A stretch of 64,000 nt of DNA from Roseivirga pacifica. GTDB lineage: Bacteria; Bacteroidota; Bacteroidia; Cytophagales; Cyclobacteriaceae. Made by a program: the position numbers and the translations under genes. Positions 44,620 to 54,380 of this stretch are shown here, one piece after another (the stretch's first letter is position 1; the number at the start of each line of letters is the position of its first letter). A model generated the notes under the pieces. That model did not search any database. It was not told the origin of the DNA and saw nothing but the letters and a program-made list of their open reading frames with translations. Where the stretch lies: NCBI RefSeq assembly GCF_900111145.1, contig NZ_FOIR01000002.1, positions 992,001-1,056,000 on the forward strand, given 5' to 3'.

Positions 44620-45237
44620 ATGCATGACTATGTAACCAGCCTTTTCACCACATTTATGGCCTTTTTTGCCATAATGAATCCTTTTGCCAACTTACCAGTG
44701 TTTCTAAGCTTGACTAAAAAGACATCGAAGGAAAAAAGGAATGAAATCGCTTCAAAGGCCTGTATTAATGCTTTTTTTATTGTTGCGGTGTTTATGTTCG
44801 GGGGCAATTACATCTTCAACATATTTGGCCTAACCATAGAAGCGCTGCGTATTACGGGCGGCATTATCATTTTCTATATTGGCTTCGAAATGCTACTAAC
44901 GCAAAGTTCCAAAGTACAGTCGAACGACACCGACAACATCGATATTGGTATTGCCATTTCGCCTTTGGCCATACCCATTCTGGCTGGACCAGGAACCATC
45001 GTTACAGCTATTAACCTCACGGCCGACCAACCAATTAAGCATGTGGCTACTGTAGCCCTAATGTTTGCCGGAATCTGCCTATTAACCTATTTAACCTTTC
45101 GGTCGGCTACCTATTTCTATGAAAAACTTGGAGAAAATCTGATCCAAGTAATCTCCAAACTGATGGGACTAATTCTTGCCGTAATTGGCATGGCAATGCT
45201 CATTGGCGGAATTAAAGAAGCATTTAACATTAGTTAA
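44620..45237 (+). CDS. MarC-family integral membrane protein
   Basis: This 205-residue protein has six predicted helices. The opening FFAIMNPFANLPVFLSLT, the segment RITGGIIIFYIGFEMLL and the PLAIPILAGPGTIVTAI phrase are characteristic of the MarC/UPF0056 family. MarC was once linked to multidrug resistance, but the activity of the family is not established. The endonuclease/exonuclease/phosphatase-family gene follows after 13 bp on the same strand, so the two are probably an operon. Confidence 0.92.
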   Translation: MHDYVTSLFTTFMAFFAIMNPFANLPVFLSLTKKTSKEKRNEIASKACINAFFIVAVFMFGGNYIFNIFGLTIEALRITGGIIIFYIGFEMLLTQSSKVQSNDTDNIDIGIAISPLAIPILAGPGTIVTAINLTADQPIKHVATVALMFAGICLLTYLTFRSATYFYEKLGENLIQVISKLMGLILAVIGMAMLIGGIKEAFNIS

Positions 45238-45250
45238 ATCATTGGTATAA

Positions 45251-46180
45251 ATGAAGAAGGCCATTCCAAACTTACTCTTCTTTATTGCGGTGTCGGTTTC
45301 TTTAATTTGCCTAGCTTCCTATTTTGCAAAGTGGCACTGGAGCCTCGATTTACTAAGTCATTTTCGTTTTCAGTACTTAGTAATTTTAAGCATTTCAACA
45401 GGCCTACTTATATTTTTAAAGCGAAAGAAGGCAATACTCTTTACCCCAATCGTGCTCTTACTGCTTATAGAAATTCTCCCCTTCTATTTTGGTGGAAAAA
45501 AGGTTGTCAGTACAGAGGACAGTGTAAAGCTATCTTCGATTAATCTGCTAAGCTCCAATAGTGCCTTTTCTGAGGTTATTGCTTTCGTAGCAGCAACCAA
45601 CCCAGATATTCTAGTACTTCAAGAATATAACGGTAAATGGCACACCGCGCTTTCCAGCATTTCCTCAAATTACCCGTATCAGTTAGCCATTCCACAAGAA
45701 AATAATTTTGGCATTGCAGTATTTAGTAAGCTGCCCTTTTCTGAATTAAAAATGGTAACTATGGGTAGCGCACAACTACCATCGATAGTTGGGGAATTCA
45801 ACTTAAACGGTACCAAAACCACACTAATTGCAACGCACCCCTTGCCGCCTATTGGAGCCGAGTATGCCAATTTGCGAAACAATCAATTGGCAGCAATTGC
45901 AGCGTTTGTTCAGTCAAATAATCACGAGACTATACTGGTTGGAGATTTAAACACCTCTTCCTTTTCCCCTCACTTTAAATCACTGCTAAAAACTACTGGC
46001 CTAGTGGATAGCAGAAAAGGCCATGGACTTCAGCCAACATGGCCGGCAAACATCACTCCCTTAAGAGTGACTTTGGATCATTGCCTAGTAAGCTCAAGGC
46101 TGTTGGTTAAAAGCAGAAAAATAGGAGAGCGAATTGGCTCAGACCACCTACCGATTGTTGTTGAGCTGGGGGTTAATTAA
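45251..46180 (+). CDS. Membrane-anchored endonuclease/exonuclease/phosphatase family protein
   Basis: The product is 309 residues with about three N-terminal helices (1-95) and a catalytic EEP domain: LSSINLLSSN (strand start), NPDILVLQEYNG with the metal Glu, ATHPLPPIG, ILVGDLNTSSFSPHF with the Asp-x-Asn pair, and a terminal GSDHLPIVVEL with the Asp-His pair. All key residues of the fold are present. Family members hydrolyse phosphodiesters in nucleic acids or lipids; which one applies here is unclear. It converges with the AIM24-like gene 6 bp away. Confidence 0.88.
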   Translation: MKKAIPNLLFFIAVSVSLICLASYFAKWHWSLDLLSHFRFQYLVILSISTGLLIFLKRKKAILFTPIVLLLLIEILPFYFGGKKVVSTEDSVKLSSINLLSSNSAFSEVIAFVAATNPDILVLQEYNGKWHTALSSISSNYPYQLAIPQENNFGIAVFSKLPFSELKMVTMGSAQLPSIVGEFNLNGTKTTLIATHPLPPIGAEYANLRNNQLAAIAAFVQSNNHETILVGDLNTSSFSPHFKSLLKTTGLVDSRKGHGLQPTWPANITPLRVTLDHCLVSSRLLVKSRKIGERIGSDHLPIVVELGVN

Positions 46181-46186
46181 CTCCAT

Positions 46187-46894
46187 CTAATCATTGCTCC
46201 TAGCTGGTGGTAAAGCTCTGTGAATTCTGTCAACTAGTTTACTGAACGGCAGACTCTGCAGATACACTTTCCCTGGCCCTGTAAGGTTGACTAAGAAAAG
46301 TCCTTCGCCACCGAAAAGCGCATTTTTAAAGCCTCCAATAAACTGCACATCGTAGTTAACTGTAGGGGCAAAACCAACCAAGCAGCCTGTATCTACGCGT
46401 AGTGTTTCACCCGGTTTTAAATCGCGCTCTATTATGGTCCCACCTGCATGAATAAAGGCCAAACCATCGCCAGTGAGTCTTTGTAAAATAAAGCCTTCAC
46501 CACCGAAAAGCCCTGCTCCAAATCGCTTGGTAAAAGCCACTTCTATTTCGATACCATGCGCTGCACATAAAAAGGCATCTTTTTGGCAAAGGAACTCCCC
46601 TCCTTTCTGCAAAAGATCAATAGGCACAATTTTACCAGGATATGGTGATGCAAAGCCCACTTTTTCCTTCTCCCTGCCCTGATTGGTAAAGGATGTAATG
46701 AAAAAGCTCTCTCCGGTAAACATGCGCTTTAGCCCCTTCATTAAACCGCCACCCGTTCCGGTGTCCATGTTAATGTGCTGATCCATGTACATCATGGTTC
46801 CGGCCTCTGCCCTAACCGTTTCATTCGGATCGAGAATTATCTCGACCAACTGCATATCATCACCAATTAGGTTGTATTCAATTTCGTGTGCCAT
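46187..46894 (-). CDS. AIM24/TIGR00266-family protein
   Basis: The product is 235 residues with no signal peptide. It has the duplicated beta-structure of the family: VEIILDPNETVRAEAGTMMYMDQHI, GGGLMKGLKRMFTGESFFIT, FTNQGREKEKVGFASPYPGK, then GEGFILQRLTGDGLAFIHAGG and GCLVGFAPTVNYDVQFIGG and NALFGGEGLFLVNLTGPGKV. The bacterial role is unknown; the yeast relative Aim24 acts at the mitochondrial inner membrane. It lies 38 bp upstream (in transcription order it follows) of the Dabb lipoprotein gene and may be co-transcribed. Confidence 0.9.
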   Translation of the reverse strand: MAHEIEYNLIGDDMQLVEIILDPNETVRAEAGTMMYMDQHINMDTGTGGGLMKGLKRMFTGESFFITSFTNQGREKEKVGFASPYPGKIVPIDLLQKGGEFLCQKDAFLCAAHGIEIEVAFTKRFGAGLFGGEGFILQRLTGDGLAFIHAGGTIIERDLKPGETLRVDTGCLVGFAPTVNYDVQFIGGFKNALFGGEGLFLVNLTGPGKVYLQSLPFSKLVDRIHRALPPARSND

Positions 46895-46932
46895 AATTTG
46901 GGTAATTAGTTAAATGGGTAATTATTCGTTTA

Positions 46933-47307
46933 TTATTCGATGATGTAATCTACTACTACCAAGTCTTCAATAATACCACCGTGTGTATCGCCAAAATCCT
47001 TATGTGCGGGATGTGGTAAATATTCATCGCGTGCCTTAGCATTTTCAAAGGTCAACTGAAAAATGTGCGTCATGCCTTTATCGAAACCCTCGGGACTGTT
47101 ATTCAATCCCCACTCAAACGCTTTGATCTGCGGAATGTCTTTTTGAAGTCCTTCGAATGCTTGAATAAGGGCTTTCACCTGTTCTTCGCTAGCATCGGGC
47201 TTAAATTTAAACGACACCACATGCCTTAGACCTTCTGCCGGAACAGTATTACTGGAACATGCCGTCATAATTAAGGCAATGGTTATACATAGCAATAGCT
47301 TTTTCAT
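46933..47307 (-). CDS. Dabb-domain lipoprotein
   Basis: The product is 124 residues with a lipoprotein signal (IALIMTACSS, Cys17) and a stress-responsive alpha/beta barrel (Dabb) domain: LRHVVSFKFKPDASEEQVKA, IKAFEWGLNNSPEGFDKGMT, HIFQLTFENAKARDEYLPHP, DLVVVDYII. Dabb domains dimerise into beta-barrels and are best known from plant stress and polyketide cyclase proteins. An envelope-anchored form is frequent in Bacteroidota; function unknown. Confidence 0.9.
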   Translation of the reverse strand: MKKLLLCITIALIMTACSSNTVPAEGLRHVVSFKFKPDASEEQVKALIQAFEGLQKDIPQIKAFEWGLNNSPEGFDKGMTHIFQLTFENAKARDEYLPHPAHKDFGDTHGGIIEDLVVVDYIIE

Positions 47308-47416
47308 TTTCGATTGATTTAGTGATCATCAATGCAATTTATTGAATCGGGTGAAAAACAATATCATGCTACCGTAAAAGCTGACCGCTATTCTAAAGTC
47401 TGTGGTATCAAAACAA

Positions 47417-47463
47417 AAAGAATCTGTCCGTTAAATGCAGTGCAATCAACAAACAGATTCTTT
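47417..47463 (-). terminator. Terminator of the DPP-IV-like peptidase gene
   Basis: AAAGAATCTGT (47417-47427) and ACAGATTCTTT (47453-47463) are exact inverted copies, 11 bp. Read on the minus strand the stem is followed by a T-rich run, 80 bp after the peptidase stop codon. A shorter inverted motif (GGAGAAATTTTCTCC, 47483-47497) lies between. Confidence 0.65.
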
Positions 47464-47543
47464 CGGTCGACCATTTCTCTAAGGAGAAATTTTCTCCCTC
47501 AGGATGACGTTAGCCATCTACAGCCGTATGGTTTTAAGATAGA

Positions 47544-49634
47544 TTATCTATCAATTTCGATTGGAATGCCTTTTTGCAATACCAATCGATCGATAAAGAA
47601 CTCCATCATTCTTTCTCTATCCATTGCCGTGTGGCCTTTATCTGGACCTACTTGCACCTCAAAGCTCTTTCTTGCTTTTTGCAAAGCGTCAATTAGCTGT
47701 AGTGAATTAGACGGGTGCACATTGTTATCACTAGTTCCGAAAAAGATCATCAACTCGCCATCCAAGTCTTTGGCCATATTCATCAGGCTAGAAGCTTCAT
47801 AGCCTTCCAAGTTATCTTCCAAGGTGCTCATATAGCGCTCAGTGTAAATGTTGTCATAGTTTCTCCAGTCTGTTACTGCCGAGTTTGCAACAGCGGCATG
47901 GTATACGTCTGGGTACCTTAAAAGGCTGGTTGCTGCGGTAGTTCCTCCGTAAGAAGTTCCGTAAACCCCTACGCTCTCTTTATCGAAATACGGTCTGTTA
48001 TAAAGGGACTTAATACCAGCGGCAAAGTCGTCCATTTCTACAATCCCAAGGTTTCCGTACAGCTGGTCTAGCAGCTCTTTACCTCTACCGCGTACATTTC
48101 TACCATCAATATTGGCTACTAAGAAACCGTACTCTGTCAAAGCATCAGGGTAAGTAAATGTTTCTCTGAATGCATTAGTAGCCGGGCCACCGTAGTTGCT
48201 CAAAATTAGCGGGTATTTTTTGTTCGGGTCGAAGTTGCTTGGGAAGTGCAACATACCGTGTAGCTCAGTCTCACCATCGGCCGAAGTAAAAGTGAATACC
48301 TCCACTTTTTTCAAACCAAGCTCATTGAATTTGGTCATATCACTCTTGGCCAATTCAGCCACCACTTTGCCTTTGGCATTAATTAGGTTAGTGAATGGAG
48401 CCACATCGTGCGTTTGTGCCACATCGACAAAGTGTTTGCCGTCAGGTGCAATGCTTACACTGTGGTTATAGGCAGGATCTGTTAAACGCGTATCCTTTGT
48501 TCCATCAAGCTTTACACGGTGCAACTGCATTTTCATGTGGTTTTCTCCACTTCTTGCCATGTAGTAAACCTCACCAGCTTCTTCATCAACCTTCACAATG
48601 TTCGATACCTCAAAGTCGTGCTGAGTAAGTGCATTGATCAAAGTGCCGTCAAAATTGTACAGGTAGTAGTTATTGAAACCAGATCTTTCAGAAGCCCAGA
48701 TAAAACGCTGACCATCGGCCAAAATCTCCATCTCAGGGGTGTTTTTAGTAAAGCTTGGCAACCACTCCTCGCGCACAACCACTCGGGTTTTACCTGTATT
48801 AGGGTCGGCAGCTTTGTACTCCATTATATTTTGTCTACGGTTGGTGCTGTGGAAAAGCAGCTCCTTACCATCAGGTGTCCAGTCAATACCATAAATGTAG
48901 GTACCAATTGGACCATCCTCGTAAGCCTTACCATCGCGGATATCTAACAAGGTAGTTTTCTTGGTTTCCAAATCGTACACCATTAGGTCTACCGGCTGGT
49001 TTTTAGCACCAACTTTCGGGTACGACATTACTTCTAACGAATCGTATGCCTCTAACTGGTTTAGTAAAACGTAATAGGTGTCAGTAGTACTTTCATCAAA
49101 TCGGTAGAAAGCTACTTTCTTGCTATCTGGTGACCACCACATTGCTGTGCTTTGGCCAAGCTCTTCACCATAAACCCAAGTAGCAATTCCGTACTTTAGT
49201 CGCGTCTGCTCGTTTCCATCTTTTGTAATAGCCACCACATTGCTACCATCGGCATTGCTAATGTACATGTTACGGTCTTTGGTGTAGGCTTTCAACTCAC
49301 CGTTTGGCGAATCGGCCGATGCATACTGGCGGCCACGGGCTACGCCTCTCCATCTTCTTTGCGGACGTGTAGCATCACCAATTTCAGTAGTTTCTTTTTT
49401 GCGCACATCGTAGCTGTAACGCTTACCATCTTGGTTGTATTCGAATGACTTTCCATCCTCAGCCCACTCGGCATAAATAGCTCCTGAAACTACAGAAGAC
49501 CTAATTTGTGGGGCAATCTCTCTGTACCTGTCGTAACCAGGCATTTTCTGGAGCTTGTCTTGCGCACTGATGTTCGCACTTAGCCCAATAAAAAATAGCA
49601 GTGCTAAACACCACTTGGTTAAATTATTTTTCAT
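47544..49634 (-). CDS. S9-family prolyl oligopeptidase with DPP-IV N-terminal domain
   Basis: I start at the ATG at 49634 (696 residues), where a signal peptide begins (WCLALLFFIGLSANISAQ); the frame also holds an ATG nine codons earlier. An N-terminal beta-propeller (about 40-440) is followed by an alpha/beta hydrolase domain (about 450-696) with Ser561 in GTSYGGTT, Asp636 in FFGTSDNNVHP and His668 in GPDKGHTAM. The layout and the NYGGP phrase match dipeptidyl peptidase IV-type exopeptidases, which release Xaa-Pro dipeptides in the periplasm. Probably used in peptide nutrition together with the tricorn-like protease nearby. Confidence 0.92.
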   Translation of the reverse strand: MKNNLTKWCLALLFFIGLSANISAQDKLQKMPGYDRYREIAPQIRSSVVSGAIYAEWAEDGKSFEYNQDGKRYSYDVRKKETTEIGDATRPQRRWRGVARGRQYASADSPNGELKAYTKDRNMYISNADGSNVVAITKDGNEQTRLKYGIATWVYGEELGQSTAMWWSPDSKKVAFYRFDESTTDTYYVLLNQLEAYDSLEVMSYPKVGAKNQPVDLMVYDLETKKTTLLDIRDGKAYEDGPIGTYIYGIDWTPDGKELLFHSTNRRQNIMEYKAADPNTGKTRVVVREEWLPSFTKNTPEMEILADGQRFIWASERSGFNNYYLYNFDGTLINALTQHDFEVSNIVKVDEEAGEVYYMARSGENHMKMQLHRVKLDGTKDTRLTDPAYNHSVSIAPDGKHFVDVAQTHDVAPFTNLINAKGKVVAELAKSDMTKFNELGLKKVEVFTFTSADGETELHGMLHFPSNFDPNKKYPLILSNYGGPATNAFRETFTYPDALTEYGFLVANIDGRNVRGRGKELLDQLYGNLGIVEMDDFAAGIKSLYNRPYFDKESVGVYGTSYGGTTAATSLLRYPDVYHAAVANSAVTDWRNYDNIYTERYMSTLEDNLEGYEASSLMNMAKDLDGELMIFFGTSDNNVHPSNSLQLIDALQKARKSFEVQVGPDKGHTAMDRERMMEFFIDRLVLQKGIPIEIDR

Positions 49635-49733
49635 GAATAAATTTTGATTTGAATCCTTCATTTCTAGCCTTTAATACTACGCTTTTTCAGCTTAAAAACG
49701 CAAGGTAAAAACGACTAGCGGACTACTTATAAT

Positions 49734-50180
49734 TTAAATGAAAGTGATTACCCATCGTAATGCAAGGCCAGCCCAAACGATTAAAATACCCAATCGGGAT
49801 TTTAGACGCCTCTTATCGTTGGCAAAATAGTACCCAAAGAAAGCTAGGTACAGCACACCAAACGGGAGCTTTGGAACATAGAAGGGTAACCTTAGCGCAG
49901 TCAACAGGCTAAACAGTACTACTACCAACCCCGTAATCACAAAAAATGACTTATGGTATGCCTTTAAATTCAAGGAATGTGATGGCTCTACTGCTGCGAT
50001 TATGGAAACAAAAGCAAACACATAATGACCGAAAGGACCTATGCCTATTACCGGATCGAGATAAAGTACACTGGCTAGAGCTAGTGCAATGGTAGTGAGT
50101 TTGGTAACTCGTTTGTTGGCGTTAGTAACTAATAGTAGTGCAGCTATAGCACATACTACTGTAATGGTTGAGGTTAGCAT
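49734..50180 (-). CDS. Small integral membrane protein, unknown family
   Basis: The product is 148 residues with about five hydrophobic segments (2-18, 28-45, 50-66, 77-95, 105-118 and 128-146) and basic loops (NANKRVTKL, DKRRLKSRLG). No family signature is recognised. It lies between the two large peptidase genes on the same strand, 99 bp from the start of the DPP-IV-like gene. The frame is complete, and its repeated helices and positive-inside loops look like a real membrane protein. Confidence 0.6.
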   Translation of the reverse strand: MLTSTITVVCAIAALLLVTNANKRVTKLTTIALALASVLYLDPVIGIGPFGHYVFAFVSIIAAVEPSHSLNLKAYHKSFFVITGLVVVLFSLLTALRLPFYVPKLPFGVLYLAFFGYYFANDKRRLKSRLGILIVWAGLALRWVITFI

Positions 50181-50200
50181 GTTGGTGCATGCAATGTATG

Positions 50201-50226
50201 AAAAAACCCCTGAAAATCAGGGGTTT
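50201..50226 (-). terminator. Terminator of the tricorn-like protease gene
   Basis: AAACCCCTGA (50204-50213) pairs exactly with TCAGGGGTTT (50217-50226) around a 3-base loop; on the minus strand six T follow. It lies 47 bp after the protease stop. Confidence 0.85.
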
Positions 50227-50272
50227 CATCTTATCTGTATGTTAAAGTCTGTTTTAGATTTAGTAACAGGAA

Positions 50273-53200
50273 TTAGTTCTTTTTTACTGGCCTTTTCCAC
50301 CTTACTGGTGCCGCTGGCTCAGGCTTCAATTCAACTCCTTCTGTTTTTAGCAGCCTCAATGCTTCTTTTACGGCTTCCTCTAATTGTGGGTCTTTACCAT
50401 CTACCACTAGTTTTGGCGTTTGTTCCACCAAGATATCTGGCGCAATGCCTAAACCTTCCACATCCCATTCGCCATCAACATTATAAAAACCACCTCTAGG
50501 TGCCACCATTCTACCATTATCGATAAATGGAGGGGTATCCCATGTTCCTACTAGTCCGCCCCAAGTTTTGGTGCCTACTAAAGGCCCAATCTCCATTTGG
50601 CGGAAAAGGAATGGCAGTAAGTCACCACCTGACCCAGCTCTTTCGTTAATAATCATCACCTTAGGCCCCCAAATACCAGCACCTGGCGAAGGAAATGGCC
50701 TATTACCTGCCACTCTACTATTGAAGTATCCTTGGATTTTTCGCGACATGATATCTACCATGTAATCAGCCGCTGAGCCTCCACCGTTGTTTCGTTCGTC
50801 AATCACAGCGCCTTTTTTATCCTGCTGCGCGAAATAATAGCGGTTGAAATAAGTATAGCCAGGCCCACTGGTGTTCGGCACGTAAACGTAGGCCAGCTTG
50901 CCATCAGAAAGCTCGTCAACCATTCTGCGATTCCCTTCTACCCAATCGAAACTGCGTAAATTTCGCTCATTAGAAACCGTTTTTACAATTACCTCTCTGG
51001 CTCCATCCAAACTTGCTTTACTATTTAGCGAAAGAGTTACCTGTCTATTGGCAGTTCCTACCAAATAACTGTAGAAATTACTATTCTTATTTAGGGGTTC
51101 GCCATCTATGGCCACTATGTAATCGCCTTCATTTACATCAAGGCCGGGTTGAGCCAAAGGAGCCGTTAGACCGGGGTTCCAGCTTTCTCCATTATAGATC
51201 TTCTCGATCTTGAAACCATTTTTATCGAGCACAACATCTGCGCCCAATAAGCCTACCCTATCACTTTCAAGCGAAGGGTAATCTCCACCAGAAACATAAG
51301 AGTGACCGACAGCTATCTCACCACTCATGATGTCTACCACATAGTTGAGATCCGATCGGTGTCTTACATGATCTATCCATGGTGAGTACCACTCCCAAAC
51401 CTCTTGCCAAGGAGCACCATGCGTGTTATCTACATACAAGAAGTCGCGCATGTACCTCCAGCCTTCTCTAAATATCTGTTTCGCCTCTTCGCGTGGATCA
51501 ACCTTAATTCTTACACCGCTAATATTTAATCGGCCATCTCCTGGTTTTTTGGCGCCTCCGCTGGTAGAAACTATCCCCCAACTAGCACCAGCACGGTACA
51601 ATAAGCTCTTTTTATCGGCTGAAACAACTCCCTCACTAAAGCTTGGCAAGAAAGTTACGCTCTTCTGCTCTTCGATTGAATAGCGATTTAACTTGGTACC
51701 TTCATTAGGCACAGATTCGGTGAAGAAGAAATGACCCTTTGGCCCGGGCAGCATGCCGCCATACGATCTGGCAGGAACATCAATTGCTACAATGCGCTGC
51801 GCAATTCCGTCAACATCAATTGTAACGCTTACCTCTTCCTTGCTTTCCTTTTTCTCTTTTTCGCCAACAGGCTCTTCATCGCTTTTGGGCAAGAAAGGCG
51901 TTTTACCATCCTTGTTTAGCACGATAAGATAAGGTGAATAAGTAACCGGGGCATTGTAAGAACTCATATCGAGCCAGCCGCTGCCCAAGCCATAGGTAGT
52001 GCTGGCCAAAAAGTACAGGTAGTCTCCCGACTCATCCCAAACAGGTGTCATAGCATCTGCCATGGCATCGGTTAGTTGGTGGGTTTGCCCAGCTTCAATA
52101 CTATGAACCTTTACCGCTTTGTATTGATTTGGCTGTAGCTGCACATAGGCAATCCATTTGCTATTGGGCGACCACTCTGGATTGAGCGAACGTGTAGGAT
52201 GCGCATATAAGTCTGTATCTACTTTTTTAGCCTCGCCAGACGCCACATTTACATACCACAGGTTGTAATCTGTATCAGTGTAGGCTATGAACTTACTATC
52301 GGGCGACCATTGCGGACGGAAGTAAAAAGTCTGGTTTGGTAGGGTAATTACCTTTGGCGCTTCCGTTGCCTTTTGGTCTGTTACCATTAGCTGGTATTCA
52401 CCATCAGGGTCGGCAAACCAAGCTACTTTTTCACCATCGGGTGACCATATTGGCGCCCTATCGGCTACTCCGCTAGTATTTGTAAGGTTTCTCCAGTTTC
52501 CATTTTCTTTAGGAACAGTGATGATATCTCCTCTAAACTCGAAGATGGCACGTTGGCCAGTAGGCGAAATCTGGGCATTGCGCAAATCGAATGCACGTGC
52601 ATCTACCCATCGTGGAGAGCCCCAATTCATATCGCCTGCAACATTTATATTCAGCTGCTGGGCATTGCCTGCTGCCGGATTGAGTAAATGCAGATAGCCT
52701 CCTTGCTCATAAACAATCGAGCCGCCTCCTGCATCTAAGTTTTTCACGTCAAAGTCGGCATGAAAAGTAACCTGTTTAAGCTCATCGGTCTTTGGATTAA
52801 AGCTCCATATGTTATTGGCAAAGTCTCTTTCGGACAGAAAGTAAACAAGTCCATTTAACCATACAGGGCTTGTATGTCTTTCATTGTCTGGCTGCGGTGT
52901 TTTCTTTAAAGCCAGCGATTTTAAGTCAACAATCCAGATTGGTTTAGCTTGACCACCTCGGTAGTTACGCCATTCAGGATCCCAGAACGAAATCTGCTGA
53001 TAAGCTATCATTTTACCATCTGCAGATAGCTGCCCGTCCACAGCACGTGGAATTTTCAATGCTTCTGGCTGACCACCGTTTACAGAAACGGTAAAGAATT
53101 TGGATTCTTTGGTTGGCACACTCTCTCTGGCCGAGGCAAAGAGTACTTTACCATCGGGTGTCCAGCCAGTAACATTGTCGGCTGAAGGATGATAAGTTAG

Positions 53201-53512
53201 GCGAGTTGGTTCACCACCAGTTGCAGGAATTACGTAAACATCGGCATTCCCATCATACTGCCCAGTAAAGGCAATCATTTTACCATCTGGCGAAAAGTGC
53301 GGGTTAGTTTCTCCGCCAATGTTGGTTGTTAGCCTTATGGCATTACCGCCATTCTTCGGCACTTTCCATAAATCATTGGCATACACAAAAACAATGTCGG
53401 TAGACGACACCGTTGGTTGTCTTAAAAGCATGGTGCCTTGTGCTGAAACAGTTTGGTACAAAACAACTGTAAGCAAGCCAAAGCATGCTCTAATAAGCAT
53501 TTTCAACTTCAT
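50273..53512 (-). CDS. Secreted tricorn-like S41 protease
   Basis: The 1079-residue product has a signal peptide (about 1-25), two beta-propeller regions with TolB/PD40-type repeats (NPHFSPDGKMIAFTGQYDGN, DRAPIWSPDGEKVAWFADPD, RPQWSPDSKFIAYTDTDYNL), a C-terminal helper segment (about 675-740), a PDZ domain (about 760-850; DYIVAIDGEPLN) and an S41 peptidase core with Ser961 in INERAGSGGDLLPF. This is the tricorn core protease plan, 1000-1100 residues as expected. It would make short oligopeptides that the DPP-IV-like enzyme could trim. A terminator follows. The last residues are basic (WKRPVKKN). Confidence 0.92.
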   Translation of the reverse strand: MKLKMLIRACFGLLTVVLYQTVSAQGTMLLRQPTVSSTDIVFVYANDLWKVPKNGGNAIRLTTNIGGETNPHFSPDGKMIAFTGQYDGNADVYVIPATGGEPTRLTYHPSADNVTGWTPDGKVLFASARESVPTKESKFFTVSVNGGQPEALKIPRAVDGQLSADGKMIAYQQISFWDPEWRNYRGGQAKPIWIVDLKSLALKKTPQPDNERHTSPVWLNGLVYFLSERDFANNIWSFNPKTDELKQVTFHADFDVKNLDAGGGSIVYEQGGYLHLLNPAAGNAQQLNINVAGDMNWGSPRWVDARAFDLRNAQISPTGQRAIFEFRGDIITVPKENGNWRNLTNTSGVADRAPIWSPDGEKVAWFADPDGEYQLMVTDQKATEAPKVITLPNQTFYFRPQWSPDSKFIAYTDTDYNLWYVNVASGEAKKVDTDLYAHPTRSLNPEWSPNSKWIAYVQLQPNQYKAVKVHSIEAGQTHQLTDAMADAMTPVWDESGDYLYFLASTTYGLGSGWLDMSSYNAPVTYSPYLIVLNKDGKTPFLPKSDEEPVGEKEKKESKEEVSVTIDVDGIAQRIVAIDVPARSYGGMLPGPKGHFFFTESVPNEGTKLNRYSIEEQKSVTFLPSFSEGVVSADKKSLLYRAGASWGIVSTSGGAKKPGDGRLNISGVRIKVDPREEAKQIFREGWRYMRDFLYVDNTHGAPWQEVWEWYSPWIDHVRHRSDLNYVVDIMSGEIAVGHSYVSGGDYPSLESDRVGLLGADVVLDKNGFKIEKIYNGESWNPGLTAPLAQPGLDVNEGDYIVAIDGEPLNKNSNFYSYLVGTANRQVTLSLNSKASLDGAREVIVKTVSNERNLRSFDWVEGNRRMVDELSDGKLAYVYVPNTSGPGYTYFNRYYFAQQDKKGAVIDERNNGGGSAADYMVDIMSRKIQGYFNSRVAGNRPFPSPGAGIWGPKVMIINERAGSGGDLLPFLFRQMEIGPLVGTKTWGGLVGTWDTPPFIDNGRMVAPRGGFYNVDGEWDVEGLGIAPDILVEQTPKLVVDGKDPQLEEAVKEALRLLKTEGVELKPEPAAPVRWKRPVKKN

Positions 53513-53664
53513 TGTAATAGGTTATTGGTTTTTAGAAAGGTAACTATAAAACACTCAATAGAATACCACAGTTACACCAAAGGCTGCAAAACAATAAGTT
53601 GATGTTTGTTTTGAGTTGCTACAGATAAAAACGAAATTCCCATTATAGAACTGAATATACTACC

Positions 53665-54252
53665 ATGCAAAAAATAAAGAAAGTCTGTATTTACTGTGCC
53701 TCTAGCGATAAAATAGACCCACTTTACAAAGAAGCCACAAGGGTTTTGGCCAAAGCTTTGGTAAAGAACAACACAACCATTGTGTATGGTGGCGGTGCCC
53801 GTGGGCTAATGGGCGAATTGGCAGATACAGTAATTCAAGAGCATGGTAGAATTATTGGGATAATGCCACATTTCATGAAGGAAGTGGAGTTTCATCATAA
53901 GGATGTGAACGAGTTTATTTTTACTGCCGATATGCACGAAAGGAAAAAACAGTTTATGGTGGGAGTTGATGCCCTAATAACACTGCCCGGAGGCTGTGGC
54001 ACCTTGGAAGAACTCATGGAAGCCATTACCTTAAAAAGACTAGGCATCTTTACAAAACCAATTGTAATCCTGAATATTAACAACTACTACGATGACCTTT
54101 TGAAGATGCTCGACCACAGTATTGAAGAAGGCTTTATGAACGAAAGACATCGCGGTATTTGGACGGTTTTCGAAGACCCGAACAAAGTACTGGAAGCCAT
54201 TCAATCTAGCGAACCTTGGTCAAAGGATGCAATAAAGTTTGCTCAAGCCTGA
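53665..54252 (+). CDS. LOG-family cytokinin riboside 5'-monophosphate phosphoribohydrolase (TIGR00730)
   Basis: The product is 195 residues. The family motifs are VYGGGARGLMGELAD (about 40-54), MHERKKQFMVGVDALITLPG (90-109) and PGGCGTLEELME (108-119), the PGGxGTxxE signature that binds the nucleotide and carries the catalytic Glu. Members release the base from N6-modified or plain nucleoside monophosphates and are widespread in bacteria without any plant link. It is a single gene upstream of the hybrid kinase. Confidence 0.92.
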   Translation: MQKIKKVCIYCASSDKIDPLYKEATRVLAKALVKNNTTIVYGGGARGLMGELADTVIQEHGRIIGIMPHFMKEVEFHHKDVNEFIFTADMHERKKQFMVGVDALITLPGGCGTLEELMEAITLKRLGIFTKPIVILNINNYYDDLLKMLDHSIEEGFMNERHRGIWTVFEDPNKVLEAIQSSEPWSKDAIKFAQA

Positions 54253-54380
54253 TTTTTCAAATACATATTTTTGCGGTTCAAATAACAAACCTTATTATTT
54301 AAACCATATCAAATTTCGTTCTTGTCAATCAGGTTAAATCGCGCTAAACTGCGATGATTTTAATCTAATTCGACCTCAGA

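Noticed and set aside
47332-47802. Plus-strand frame of 156 codons over the peptidase C-terminus
   Set aside because: It is antisense to the well-supported S9 peptidase and its 5' part lies in the terminator region.
54354-54368. ATG at 54354 as start of the hybrid kinase
   Set aside because: It is in frame but meets a TAA after four codons, so TTG at 54381 is the first usable start.
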